Shown: in pieces, positions 35,870 through 44,806 of the stretch
Layout of the letters: each line of letters begins with the position of its first letter
Position numbering within the stretch: the first letter of the stretch is position 1
Source: Planctomycetota bacterium
Lineage (GTDB): Bacteria > Planctomycetota > B15-G4
Assembly (NCBI GenBank): GCA_021604805.1
Contig: BQJR01000003.1
Coordinates: forward strand, 372,001 to 436,000
Length of the DNA stretch: 64,000 nt
Reading direction: 5' to 3'
Notes under the pieces: model-generated
The model's input: the letters and a program-made list of their open reading frames with translations, nothing else
The model's database searches: none
What the model was told of the DNA's origin: nothing
Program-made: the position numbers and the translations under genes

Positions 35870-36059
35870 GGGCGCGGGCTCGACGGGGGTAGGTAAGTAA
35901 AGGGTGGCGGACTCAGGTGTCCTCGCGCGAACCGCGTCGGCAGAGGCGCAGGCAGTCTAGCCCTCGACTCACCGCGGGGCGAGTCGCAGCCCCGGCTTCC
36001 GCGCCATGTTCGCGGGCCGGGGCAACATGCTAAGCCACGTGATCCCCGCGGAGTTCCCG

Positions 36060-36782
36060 ATGTCCACCGCCTCCCCGCGTGCCGCCCGTCGCCGCACCGA
36101 CCGACTGTCCACCGCGAGCCGCGCGCCCCGAGCGGGACGCCGCCAGAGGCGAGCACCACGCGCTCCGTTGCTGCTCGGGCTCGCGCTGCTCAGCCTCACG
36201 GGCTGCGGCGACGCCCCGAGCGGAACGCTGGGCCTCGGCCCGGCCCCGTCGCCTCCGCCTTGGGAAACCGGCTTCGAGCGCGAGTGGTTCTACCCGGCCC
36301 ACCTCGCCAAATCGGGCAGCGACGCGCGCTGGGCGCACCTCGCGGCCTACATCGGCCGCCCCGCTCCGGAGCTGCAACTCGACCAGTGGCGCTTCGGGAA
36401 GCGCCGCCTGGCCGACCTGCGCGGCAAGGTCGTGCTGCTCGATTTCTGGGCCACCTGGTGCACCGACTGCCTGGCCACCGTGCCGCACACGAACGCCCTG
36501 CGCGAGCGTCTCGCCGGCGAGAGCTTCGAGGTCCTCGGCATCTGCGCTCCCAAGGGTGCCGAGGACTACGCCGAGTCGCTGCAAGACTCAGGCCTCGCCA
36601 TCCCCACCGGCGTGGACACGCACGGGGACATGGAGCGCGCCTTCGGTGTGCCGCGCTGGCCCTACTTCATCCTGCTCGATGCCGACGGTCGCATCGCGGC
36701 CACCGGGCTCGAACCCGAGTTCGTGGACGCGGCCGTGGACCACCTGCTCGCGGTGGAGCGCGCTCGCGGCGCGCTGCGCTGA
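36060..36782 (+). CDS. TlpA-like thioredoxin-fold lipoprotein
   Basis: 240 residues from ATG at 36060. The Arg-rich n-region is followed by 'LLLGLALLSLTGC', a lipoprotein signal. The mature domain is a TlpA/ResA-type thioredoxin: 'GRPAPELQLDQWRFGK', 'VVLLDFWATWCTDCLATVPH' with the redox pair Cys-Thr-Asp-Cys, and cis-Pro region 'FGVPRWPYFILLDADG'. It probably reduces or isomerises disulfides, or supplies electrons to a partner, outside the cytoplasm. Unlike the relative at 20072, its catalytic cysteines are intact. It is followed at once by a strong hairpin terminator. Confidence 0.88.
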   Translation: MSTASPRAARRRTDRLSTASRAPRAGRRQRRAPRAPLLLGLALLSLTGCGDAPSGTLGLGPAPSPPPWETGFEREWFYPAHLAKSGSDARWAHLAAYIGRPAPELQLDQWRFGKRRLADLRGKVVLLDFWATWCTDCLATVPHTNALRERLAGESFEVLGICAPKGAEDYAESLQDSGLAIPTGVDTHGDMERAFGVPRWPYFILLDADGRIAATGLEPEFVDAAVDHLLAVERARGALR

Positions 36783-36788
36783 AACGCG

Positions 36789-36824
36789 ATCGGGCCGGCT
36801 CCGCCTGCGCGGAACCGGCCCGAT
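36789..36824. terminator. Strong hairpin, bidirectional terminator
   Basis: A 16-bp stem with one mismatch (ATCGGGCCGGCTCCGC / GCGGAACCGGCCCGAT) and a 4-base loop starts 7 bases after the TlpA-like gene stop and about 50 bases before the end of the convergent lipoprotein gene. It lacks a long T-run but is by far the strongest stem in the gap and can serve both genes. Confidence 0.75.
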
Positions 36825-36873
36825 GTGCTTCGTTGTTCAGCTGGCGACGGTGTCGCGCAGCGGAACGCTCGAC

Positions 36874-37353
36874 TCAGTCGTTGTCGAAGCTCCAGTAGCC
36901 GAAGCCGACGAGGCTCGACGCGAAGTCGACGAACTCCCAGAGGTCGGCGCTGAACTCCATGCCGAAGCCGATGCCGAACTTGGCACCGAGCACCCAGACT
37001 TCTTCCTTCTGGTCCATCGGCGGCACGGTGTACTCGCCGTAGAAGATGCCCTTGTCGATCCCGAGCAGCGAGAAGTCGCTGTAGTCGAAGATGCCGAGGC
37101 GGGCGAGCTCAGTGGCGTGCAGGTGCATGCCGAAGCCGTAGCCGGTGCCGATGTTGGCGTCGAAGACTTGCCAGAGGTCGGCGAAGAAGCCGGGGATCCA
37201 GCCCTGGATACCGGGCGGGTCACCGCCGCCACCGTCGGCGCCATCCTCGAGAGCGATGATGGGAGCGGCCGGTGCTTCGGCCTCGACAGGCAGTGTGGCT
37301 GTGCTGGCACAGCCCGTGGCCACGAGCAGGCCGATGCAAACAAGACGCTTCAT
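36874..37353 (-). CDS. Small glycine/aromatic-rich lipoprotein
   Basis: 159 residues from ATG, with AGGAG about 8 bases upstream. The signal 'MKRLVCIGLLVATGC' gives lipidated Cys15. The mature protein starts with an Ala/Pro/Glu-rich linker, has a run of glycines (ADGGGGDPPGI), then alternating aromatic/glycine segments such as 'NIGTGYGFGMHLHATE' and 'LVGFGYWSFDND', which suggest beta strands of an outer-membrane-associated domain. The family is not recognised. It is divergent from the ECF sigma factor gene with 278 bases between the starts, so it could be a target of that regulator (inference). Confidence 0.65.
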   Translation of the reverse strand: MKRLVCIGLLVATGCASTATLPVEAEAPAAPIIALEDGADGGGGDPPGIQGWIPGFFADLWQVFDANIGTGYGFGMHLHATELARLGIFDYSDFSLLGIDKGIFYGEYTVPPMDQKEEVWVLGAKFGIGFGMEFSADLWEFVDFASSLVGFGYWSFDND

Positions 37354-37631
37354 CCGTGATCTCCTGAGGGAATCGAATCAGGGCGCGCCCGCAGAGCGGG
37401 ACCGCCTCGTCGTGTTCATCGGGGTGTTCGGCGGCTCCTGAAGGCCCGGCGTACGAATTCTGGGTTCACATCCTGCATTTCGCATATGCGAGTCAGGCCG
37501 CCGCGACTGTCTCCCTCGCTGCCGATGCCGGGCTGACGCGTCGGCACAAAGAACCGACACTCGACGCAGCGAAACCGTCGTGGGCGAGAGCCTACGATGC
37601 GCGCCCCACTCCCCCGCGACCGCCCCATCCC

Positions 37632-38210
37632 ATGAGCAAAGACGCCACCCACGATGAGGTCAACGAGCTCCTCGCCCGACTGGGCGCCGGCGAAGAGGCC
37701 GCTTCCGAGCAGCTGTTCCCGCTGCTCTACGCCGAGCTGCGCCGCATGGCTTCCTCTGCCATGCGCAACCAACGCTCCGATCACACACTGCAACCCACGG
37801 CGCTGGTGCATGAGGCCTACATGAAGCTCGCCTCGGCGCGTCAGCAAGAGTGGTCGGGGCGCCCGCACTTCTTCGCCGTGGCCGCCAAAGCCATGCGTCA
37901 GATCCTGGTCGACTACGGGCGCGCGAGCCAAGCCAAGAAGCGCGGCGGCGAGTGGCAGAAGGTCACGCTCGCCGGCGCCGAACCCTCGGGCAGCGACGCC
38001 ACCGTGGACATCGTGGCGCTGCACGACGCCCTCGAGGATCTCGCCAAGCAGAGCGCACGCAAGGCGCGCATCGTCGAGCTGCGCTTCTTCGCAGGTCTGG
38101 GTGTCGACGAGACCGCCGCGATCCTCGGCGTCTCGCGACGCACGGTCTTGAGCGACTGGCGTGTCGCACGTGCGTGGCTCGCCACCGCCCTGGACGGCTT
38201 CAAGTCGTGA
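37632..38210 (+). CDS. ECF-family RNA polymerase sigma factor
   Basis: 192 residues from ATG. Region 2 is visible as 'LYAELRRMASSAMRNQRSDHTLQPTALVHEAYMKL' (kept here as a landmark in pieces: 'RRMASSAMRN', 'LQPTALVHEAYMKL'). Region 4 is 'RIVELRFFAGLGVDETAAIL' followed by 'VSRRTVLSDWRVARAWL', a helix-turn-helix for the -35 element. This form, without an adjacent membrane anti-sigma gene, is typical of ECF factors that Planctomycetota and Acidobacteria pair with a Ser/Thr kinase. Its stop overlaps the kinase start as GTGA, so phosphorylation probably controls its activity. A 12-base palindrome (TCGCATATGCGA, 37480-37491) lies upstream. Confidence 0.92.
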   Translation: MSKDATHDEVNELLARLGAGEEAASEQLFPLLYAELRRMASSAMRNQRSDHTLQPTALVHEAYMKLASARQQEWSGRPHFFAVAAKAMRQILVDYGRASQAKKRGGEWQKVTLAGAEPSGSDATVDIVALHDALEDLAKQSARKARIVELRFFAGLGVDETAAILGVSRRTVLSDWRVARAWLATALDGFKS

Positions 38211-41200
38211 CGGGAAGCGACCTCGATCGTCTCGAGGAACTGTTCCTGTGGGCCAGCAAGTTGCCCGCCGAAGAGTGGACCGCCTTCCTGGATCGCTTCT
38301 GCCCCGACGACGACACCATGCGCCGCCGCGTGCTCGCGATGCTGCAGCAAGACGGCCGCACGCATCAGTTGCTCGACGGCAGCCCGCTCGACGTGATCAC
38401 CGACACACACCTGCCGGGCACGACCACCAACGCGCGACTCCACGACCTCCCCGAACGACTCGGCAGCTTCCGCATCAAACGCCTGCTGGGCGAGGGCGGC
38501 ATGGGCACCGTGTACGAAGCGGTGCAGGAGAATCCGCCGCGCCCCGTGGCTTTGAAGGTCATCCGGCCCGGGCTCGGCACGCCGGAGATCTTGCGTCGCT
38601 TCACCCAAGAGGCGCGCGTGTTGGCGCGCTTGCAGCATCCGGGCATCGCGCAGATCTTCGAGACGGGCACCTTCGAGACCGGCGGTGAAGCGCAACCGTA
38701 CTTCGCCATGGAGTTGGTGCGTGGGCGTCAGCTCGTGGGCTACGCGGATGAGCACGGCTTCTCGCATCGCGAACGCTTGGAGTTGCTCGCGCGCGTGTGC
38801 GACGCCGTGCATCACGCACACCAGAAGGATGTGATCCACCGCGACCTCAAGCCCGCCAACATCCTGGTCACCGAAGGCGGCCAACCGAAGATCCTCGACT
38901 TCGGTGTGGCGCGCGCGATGGACGCCGACCAGGCGCTCGTCACGCAGCTCACCGACCGCGGGCAGCTCGTGGGCACGATGCCGTACATGAGCCCGGAGCA
39001 GGTCGCGCCCGAGACCATGGAGCTCGACGCGCGCGCCGACGTCTACGCGCTCGGTGTGATCGCCTACGAGTTGCTCACGGGCACGCTGCCCTATCCCGTG
39101 CGCGGCCGCCCGCTGCACGAAGCCGCGCGCATCATCCGCGAGGAAGCGCCGGCCAAGCTGAGTTCCATCGACCGCATGTTCCGCGGCGACGTCGAGACCA
39201 TCGTGCGCAAGGCGCTCGAGAAGGAACGCGAACGTCGCTACGCCACGGCCGACGAGCTGGCCGCGGACATCCGTCACTTCTTGTCCGACGAACCGATCTC
39301 CGCGCGCCCCCCCACCACCGGCTACCAACTCGCCACGTACGCGCGACGCAACCGCGTGCTCGTGGGCGGCATCGTGTGCGTGTTCGTAGCGACGCTGTGG
39401 GGGCTCGTCGCAAGCCAACGCGCCGAAGCCGACGCGCGCGCGAACCTCGCGGAAGCCAACCGTCTGCGCGGCCAGATCGAAGGCCAGGTGCGCGAGCGCG
39501 ACAACGCGCTGATCAAGATGCGCGAGCAAGCCGACGTCTCGCGCAGCGTGCTCGACTTCCTGTTCGAGGTGCTCGCGACCGCCGACCCCTGGGCGCGTCG
39601 CAGCAGCGCCGGCGCGAGCGCCTCCGAGGATTGGAGTGAGCCCACGGTCACGAACCTGCTCGACCAGTTCGCCGAGCAAGTCGACCCGGAGTTCAGCGAT
39701 CCGCGCGCCGCCTCGATGGTGCATTCCGCCTTGGGCGCCGCGTACCTGGGCCTGCGCAAGAGCGCCGAAGCCGAGCGACACTTCCAAGCCAGTCGCGACA
39801 TCTTGCTCGCCCAGGAAGAACCCGACTCACGCTTCCTGGCGCGCGCCTACGCGCAGCTCGCGGAGGCCTACCTCGAACAGAACGACTACGAGTCCAGCCT
39901 CACGCAGGCGGAGCTGGCCCTCACGCACGTGCGCGACGCCGACAGCATCAACCCCGAAGTGGAAGCCGCCGCGCTGCGCGTGAAAGCCACCGTGAAGCGC
40001 GCGCTCGACGACCTGCCCGAAGCCCAGGTGCTGCTCGAACGCGTGCTCGAGATCTACAAGAGCAAAGGCGCGATCAACCTGGAAGACATGGCCACCACCA
40101 AGCTGTTGCTGGGTGAGGTGCTCATGGATCGTGAGCTCTGGAAGGACGCCGAGCCGCACGTGAAGCAAGGCATCGAGGAACTCTCCGAAGCCTTCGGGCG
40201 CGACGAAAGTCACCCGCGCGTGGCGCAGGCCAAGTTCCATCTCGCGCGACTCTTCGCGGGGCTCGGCGACAGCCAGCGCGCGGTCGTGCTCGCCAGTGCC
40301 GGCGCCACAGCACTCAAGAAGGTGCTGCCCGCCGGACACCCGGCCACGATCGCGGCGCTGGCGGAGTTGGCGCACTACGAGGAGCTCGACCTCGACTTGC
40401 CGAGCGCCGAAGACACCTTGCGCGAAGCGATCAGGATCGGCACCGAGAGTCCCGACCCGCATCACCTCGCGGTGCTCGCGGCGCGCGTCGATCTGGCGCA
40501 GCTCCTGTTGCATCGCGACCGCACCGGCACCGCGCGCGACGTGGCGCGGGACGCGCTGGCGGACCTCGAGGCGCACCACCCCGAGCGTCGCGGGTTGCAA
40601 GCGGAGGCGCAGGCGGTCGTCGGCACGATCCTGTTCGCGCGAGAATCCTGGGTGGACGCAGCGAGCGCCTTCCGTCGCGCGGGCGGGCTCTACGAGAACG
40701 CCACGCCGCCGCATCCGCTGGCGCATGCACAGGTGCGCATCGACTTGGCGCGCGCCGAGCAGGCTTCGGGTTCGCTCGACCGGGCCGCCGTCGCCATCCG
40801 TCGCGCCATCGAGCTGACCGAAGAGTCTTTCGACAAGCACCCCGTGCAGGGCGAGGCGCTCGAGGTCTCGGCGCACGTGATGCGCGCGCTGGGCAACGAC
40901 AAGCTCGCCTTGGAGCGGCTGCGCGACGCCGAACGTCTGGCGCTCGAACTCGCCGGTCACAACAACCACAACACCGACCGGCTGCGGCAACTGCGCGTGC
41001 AATGGAGCCGCGAGTTCGGGCTCGACCTGAGCGACTTCGAGAGCTCCACACCAGAGTCCACGGAGACGCCGACGGAGCCCGAGCAGCCCGCCCCCAGCGC
41101 GCCCGAAACGCCTGCGAGCGTGGAGGCCGAGGCCGCCGGATCGACCGACGCTGCCGGCGAGGCGGTGGCGCTGAGCGGCCCCTCGGGCGCCGAGACCGCC

Positions 41201-41494
41201 GAAACTGCCGAGACCCCAGAGAGCTCCGAGACCGAAGGAGCGGGTCAGGGAGCTGCAGCGGGCAGCACCGGGGAAGCCAGCCAAGCAGAAGAGGTGGGCC
41301 CGAGCGGCGAAGAGGAAGCGGAGAACGAGGAGCCACTCGCGCTCAGCGGCGTGGAACCGGCCGAGGCAGCGCTCGAATCGGGCGCCGCGGGCTCGCAGGC
41401 CGAAGCGCCCGCAAGCGGCGACGGCGCCGAAGAAAGCGCCGACCAGAGCGAGGCGGAGACCGAGTCGGCTTCCGCGGGCAGCGCGCACCACTGA
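38207..41494 (+). CDS. Membrane Ser/Thr protein kinase with TPR-like sensor region and low-complexity tail
   Basis: 1095 residues from GTG. An N-terminal helical segment (1-80) precedes a Hanks-type kinase domain (about 85-365): 'LGEGGMGTVYEA', Lys117, catalytic Asp213 in 'VIHRDLKPANIL' and Asp231 in 'DFGVAR'. A single membrane helix lies at about 385-403. The region 405-930 is helical and TPR-like ('AYLGLRKSAEAERHFQASRD', 'ARAYAQLAEAYLEQNDYESS'). The last ~150 residues are made almost only of Ala, Glu, Ser, Gly, Thr and Pro. It probably senses an extracytoplasmic or protein signal and phosphorylates the co-translated ECF sigma factor. Confidence 0.92.
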   Translation: MTGSDLDRLEELFLWASKLPAEEWTAFLDRFCPDDDTMRRRVLAMLQQDGRTHQLLDGSPLDVITDTHLPGTTTNARLHDLPERLGSFRIKRLLGEGGMGTVYEAVQENPPRPVALKVIRPGLGTPEILRRFTQEARVLARLQHPGIAQIFETGTFETGGEAQPYFAMELVRGRQLVGYADEHGFSHRERLELLARVCDAVHHAHQKDVIHRDLKPANILVTEGGQPKILDFGVARAMDADQALVTQLTDRGQLVGTMPYMSPEQVAPETMELDARADVYALGVIAYELLTGTLPYPVRGRPLHEAARIIREEAPAKLSSIDRMFRGDVETIVRKALEKERERRYATADELAADIRHFLSDEPISARPPTTGYQLATYARRNRVLVGGIVCVFVATLWGLVASQRAEADARANLAEANRLRGQIEGQVRERDNALIKMREQADVSRSVLDFLFEVLATADPWARRSSAGASASEDWSEPTVTNLLDQFAEQVDPEFSDPRAASMVHSALGAAYLGLRKSAEAERHFQASRDILLAQEEPDSRFLARAYAQLAEAYLEQNDYESSLTQAELALTHVRDADSINPEVEAAALRVKATVKRALDDLPEAQVLLERVLEIYKSKGAINLEDMATTKLLLGEVLMDRELWKDAEPHVKQGIEELSEAFGRDESHPRVAQAKFHLARLFAGLGDSQRAVVLASAGATALKKVLPAGHPATIAALAELAHYEELDLDLPSAEDTLREAIRIGTESPDPHHLAVLAARVDLAQLLLHRDRTGTARDVARDALADLEAHHPERRGLQAEAQAVVGTILFARESWVDAASAFRRAGGLYENATPPHPLAHAQVRIDLARAEQASGSLDRAAVAIRRAIELTEESFDKHPVQGEALEVSAHVMRALGNDKLALERLRDAERLALELAGHNNHNTDRLRQLRVQWSREFGLDLSDFESSTPESTETPTEPEQPAPSAPETPASVEAEAAGSTDAAGEAVALSGPSGAETAETAETPESSETEGAGQGAAAGSTGEASQAEEVGPSGEEEAENEEPLALSGVEPAEAALESGAAGSQAEAPASGDGAEESADQSEAETESASAGSAHH

Positions 41495-41813
41495 GAGCCG
41501 GAAGTCGGCCTCAGAAAGACTGCACCCGTGGCGCGCACCTCCCGTGAAGAAGGCTGACGCCCGTTCTCCCGAGGGGCGTCATGGAAGCCGCGCAGCCCGT
41601 GCCCGCTGCGTCGCTTTTCGGAGCCTTCTCGATGCGACTCGTCCGCGCTGTTCGTGACACCTCTCCCCATGCGGGTGTTCCGTCTCCCTGCGCGCGGGGG
41701 AACGTCATCGAGAAGGCTCCTGCTTCAGGGTGGCTCGTGCGCACAACACGTCCGTGCACTGAACACTTGTCGCCCGAGGCAGCGGCGGCTTCTCCCTGCG
41801 CCGGACTCCCGAC
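41495..41813. other. Gene-free interval with a spaced inverted repeat
   Basis: No supported gene in 319 bases. A perfect 15-bp inverted repeat (GGAGCCTTCTCGATG at 41620-41634, its complement at 41706-41720) is separated by 71 bases. It may form a structured RNA or end the kinase transcript, although it is 126 bases after the kinase stop. A 78-codon frame here (41581-41817) has no protein-like features. Confidence 0.5.
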
Positions 41814-42107
41814 GTGAACAAGCCCACCATGCCTCGCACTTCGCGCTCCGTCTCCCCGCTCCGATCGAGCGCTGCTCTCGACGTTCCACATGACGACCGC
41901 TCGATGGGGGGCGGAGCGCACCTTTCCCCCACCCGACTCTCGGCCAGCCGCAGCGAAGAACGCCTGCGCCGCAGCATCGCGGTGCTCGCGGATCAACTCG
42001 ATCTGGCGCGACGTCTCACGCCTTGCTCGAGCACGTCCCTGCGCTTGCTGCTGCGCGAGATCGAGGACAACGCGCGTTATCTCGCCGGCGAGTTCGATCG
42101 CGAGTAG
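41814..42107 (+). CDS. Small hypothetical protein with helical C-terminus
   Basis: 97 residues from GTG at 41814, or about 92 from ATG at 41829. The N-terminal half is Ser/Arg/Pro-rich and probably disordered. The C-terminal half, 'SEERLRRSIAVLADQLDLAR' and 'TSLRLLLREIEDNARYLAGE', has an amphipathic helical pattern with heptad-like leucines, not expected of a random frame. It ends in TAG and overlaps the convergent glycosyltransferase gene by 31 bases. Function unknown; expression is uncertain. Confidence 0.45.
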   Translation: MNKPTMPRTSRSVSPLRSSAALDVPHDDRSMGGGAHLSPTRLSASRSEERLRRSIAVLADQLDLARRLTPCSSTSLRLLLREIEDNARYLAGEFDRE

Positions 42108-43807
42108 ACGATCTCGCGCGGCGCGGTCAGGCCGGGCGGCCAGCCGCCGGGTGCGCGCCCCGAGATGCGCACGCGGGTTTCGCGCAGCGAGCGTGTGCCG
42201 TCGGCGAGCAGGAGCACGAGCAACGCGAGCGCGATCCAACGCGGCAGACGCGCGTGCCAGCGTTCGCTGAGCAGCGCGAGCCCGAAGGCCACTGCGGGGA
42301 TCGCCAGCGCTCCCGAACGTGCGTAGCCGAAGCTGGCCAGCGCGATGCCGAAGCGCAGACCGAGCTCGAGCCACCAAGGCCAACTGACGACCGCGCGTCG
42401 CGCGCCACGTGCTCCCCCCACAAGCCCCCACAACGCTGCGGCGAGCAGCGCGCCAGAGAACAGCGTGGCGAGCCATGAGCCGTGTTGCGGTTGCACGAGG
42501 TCGGCGGCTTCGCGTCGCCCGGAAGGGCCGAAGGGTGCGGCGAGTGCGCCGTAGCCGCCCGCCGCGCCGTGCACGAAGCGTCGTGCGCGGGCTAGCAGGT
42601 GACCGACGAAGGCGCTGGGGTGCGCCGCGATCCAGCGTCGCGCGTGTGCCCCACCGTTCACGAGCAGATCGAGGTGCGGCAGGTACTCGAGCGCGAGACG
42701 TTGCGGCGGCAGGCCGTGCACGAGTGGCGCGGGGTAGCCTGCGACGTCGCCGAGCAAGGGCGGCTCCCGTTCCAGCGGCGCGCGCGAGAAACCGCGACGC
42801 GCCGCGCTGTGATGCGCCAGCGCGAGGTTGAGCGGCGTGGACGAGACCAGCAGCGGCCACTCGGGCAAGCGCGTCGGCCAAGCGCCGAAGGCTTGGCGCA
42901 AGATCTCGAGCTCGGCGAGATCGACGCGCGTGCCGCCGCGTTGCGCCACCGTGGCGCTCACGAAGGCCGCTGCGCCACGCCGCGCGAAGGCGGGCCAGGC
43001 CTCGCGCAAGGCAGCGGCCTCGTCGGTCCAGCTCGCGGCGGCGCCGAGCGTCTCCACGGCAGACAGCGCGGCCTCGCTCGCGGGCGGGCGTTGCGGCTCG
43101 ACATCGTTGAGCGCCTGCATCCGCGCGTGCAGTGTGAGTTGCCAAGGCAGCAACACGGCCAGCGCGAGCGCCAAGGCCAGGCCGCGTGGACGAGCGCCGC
43201 GTCGCCACAACACGACTTCGGTCACGAGCAAGATCGCGAGGTGTTCGGCGCGGAACAGACAGGCGAGGCCGGCGAGTGCGCCGCGACACGCTTCGCGTCC
43301 GGCTCGACGTGGCGTGCTCGCACGCGGCACGCAAGCCAGCGCGCCGACGCTGAGCAAGAGGTAAGGCGTCTCGGCGTCGAGCGTGTTCGAGAGCACCAGC
43401 AAGGGATGACTGGCGGCCACGAGCGCGCCGCTGAGCAGCGCCACGCTCTCGCTCGCGCGACGGCGCGCCGCCATGAACACGAGCGGCGCGAGCGCAGCGC
43501 CCAACACGCACCAGATCACACGCAGCTGCGCGACGCTCTCGGCGCGGCCGTCCCACAACCAAGCCAGCAGGTGCGCCGTGCCGGGCGGACGCAACGCGAG
43601 CCCCCACTCGAAGAGCTTGCCTTGGCGCAGCGACTCGGCCTCGAAGAGGTAGAGCAGCGCGTCGCCTTGGAAGCCGGGACCGTGCGGGAGTTGACCGTCG
43701 CCCGACGCGGCACGCAGCAGCAAGCGGAAGGCCAGCGCCACGCCGAAGAGCAGCAGCATGAGCACGAGCGTGCGGCGCGACGCGAACTGGGGAGCGGAGG
43801 TCGTCAC
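42077..43807 (-). CDS. GT-C type membrane glycosyltransferase (ArnT/PMT-like)
   Basis: 576 residues from GTG. An N-terminal membrane helix is followed by the acidic loop 'GPGFQGDALLYLFEAESLRQGKL' (first 20: 'GPGFQGDALLYLFEAESLRQ'), where Asp is at the position of the catalytic/metal Asp of GT-C enzymes that use polyprenyl-phosphate sugars. About ten further helices follow ('VIWCVLGAALAPLVFMAA', 'GLALALALAVLLPWQLTLHA', 'GIALASFGYARSGALAIPAV'). It probably transfers a sugar to lipid or protein on the outer face of the cytoplasmic membrane. A long periplasmic insert lies between residues 210 and 440. It stands alone between convergent and divergent genes. Confidence 0.75.
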   Translation of the reverse strand: MTTSAPQFASRRTLVLMLLLFGVALAFRLLLRAASGDGQLPHGPGFQGDALLYLFEAESLRQGKLFEWGLALRPPGTAHLLAWLWDGRAESVAQLRVIWCVLGAALAPLVFMAARRRASESVALLSGALVAASHPLLVLSNTLDAETPYLLLSVGALACVPRASTPRRAGREACRGALAGLACLFRAEHLAILLVTEVVLWRRGARPRGLALALALAVLLPWQLTLHARMQALNDVEPQRPPASEAALSAVETLGAAASWTDEAAALREAWPAFARRGAAAFVSATVAQRGGTRVDLAELEILRQAFGAWPTRLPEWPLLVSSTPLNLALAHHSAARRGFSRAPLEREPPLLGDVAGYPAPLVHGLPPQRLALEYLPHLDLLVNGGAHARRWIAAHPSAFVGHLLARARRFVHGAAGGYGALAAPFGPSGRREAADLVQPQHGSWLATLFSGALLAAALWGLVGGARGARRAVVSWPWWLELGLRFGIALASFGYARSGALAIPAVAFGLALLSERWHARLPRWIALALLVLLLADGTRSLRETRVRISGRAPGGWPPGLTAPREIVYSRSNSPAR

Positions 43808-43965
43808 GCGGTCTCAGGCGAGGGGTGGCAGCGACGGCGAGCGCGCCGCGCGGGATCGACGGATTCGAGAACGGACAGAGAGCGCGCGCCACAGCGAGCG
43901 CACCGTGCGGCGCGGACCGCTATGATGCGCCGCCAGAGTTCCCGCCGCGAGCGCCGCCCGTCTCG

Positions 43966-44697
43966 ATGTCTCTCCTTGTCGTGCATTCCGAAGCGAGCTT
44001 CGTGGCCGTGGGCAAGCCCGCCGGCATGCCCGTGGTGCCGGACAGCAGCGGCGATCGCAGCCTCTTCGACGACGTGCGCGACTGGGCACTGCAGCGTCGG
44101 CGCGGCGAGGCCGAGAACTTCGTGGGCGTGGTGCACCGCCTCGATCGGCCCGTGTCAGGACTGGTGCTCTTCGCACTCACGCGCGCGGCGGCGGCCTCGC
44201 TCTCGGCGGCCTTCAAGAAGCGTCGCATGGAGAAGCTGTATTGGGGCATGGCACAGGGACAGCCGCGCGCGCAGTCGGGGAGCTGCACGCTCTATCTGCG
44301 CAAGCACCCCACGCGCAACACAGTGCGCGGCACCGTGGCGCAGGCGCCGGGGACCGACCGCGCCGACACCGATTGGGAAGTGCTCGAGCGGCTGCCCGGG
44401 CGCACGCTGCTCGCCCTGCGTCCGCAGACCGGGCGCAGTCATCAGTTGCGCGTGACGGCGCAACACCTGGGCGTCTCGCTCATCGGCGACGTGAAGTACG
44501 GCGCCGAGCGCGCGCTCTCCGACGCGAGCATCGCGCTCCACGCCCTGGGCCTGCGCGGCCCCCACCCCGACGGCGGGCGCCTCGACCTGGAGCTGCCGCC
44601 GCCCGATTCGCGCGTGTGGAGTCGGGCCCACGAACGCCTGGCCACCGGCGGCGCGCGCGGTTGGAAGGGCGACAACGCCTCCTCGCCTGGGGCATGA
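43966..44697 (+). CDS. RluA-family pseudouridine synthase
   Basis: 243 residues from ATG at 43966. The catalytic motif 'VGVVHRLDRPVSGLVLFAL' carries the invariant Asp, and 'RPQTGRSHQLRVTAQHLGVS' plus 'IGDVKYGA' are typical RluA-family blocks. It isomerises uridine to pseudouridine in rRNA or tRNA; no N-terminal S4 domain is present, so it resembles RluA/TruC-type short members. 'MSLLVVHSEASFVAVGKPAGMPV' is the usual opening (about 20 residues). It is probably transcribed with the ZIP gene 109 bases downstream. Confidence 0.9.
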   Translation: MSLLVVHSEASFVAVGKPAGMPVVPDSSGDRSLFDDVRDWALQRRRGEAENFVGVVHRLDRPVSGLVLFALTRAAAASLSAAFKKRRMEKLYWGMAQGQPRAQSGSCTLYLRKHPTRNTVRGTVAQAPGTDRADTDWEVLERLPGRTLLALRPQTGRSHQLRVTAQHLGVSLIGDVKYGAERALSDASIALHALGLRGPHPDGGRLDLELPPPDSRVWSRAHERLATGGARGWKGDNASSPGA

Positions 44698-44806
44698 TCC
44701 GCGCACCCGAGTCCAACCGGGCTGAGTGCAACGCAGGCAGACCGCCCGCGCGCCAGCCTCGAGCGGGCTGACTTCTTTCCACCCCACGTCGTCGCTCCTG
44801 CTGCCC

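Noticed and set aside
33287..35896. 869-codon plus-strand open frame
   Set aside because: Antisense to the membrane methyltransferase gene. The composition (runs of Glu, His, Gln, Arg, Ala) is a complement artefact and there is no domain pattern.
41581..41817. 78-codon plus-strand frame after the kinase
   Set aside because: Low-complexity Pro/Ala/Arg sequence without structure, lying across the spaced inverted repeat.
41511..43892. 793-codon minus-strand frame over the GT-C gene
   Set aside because: Arg/Ala-rich alternative frame of the glycosyltransferase gene; no hydrophobic helices or motifs.
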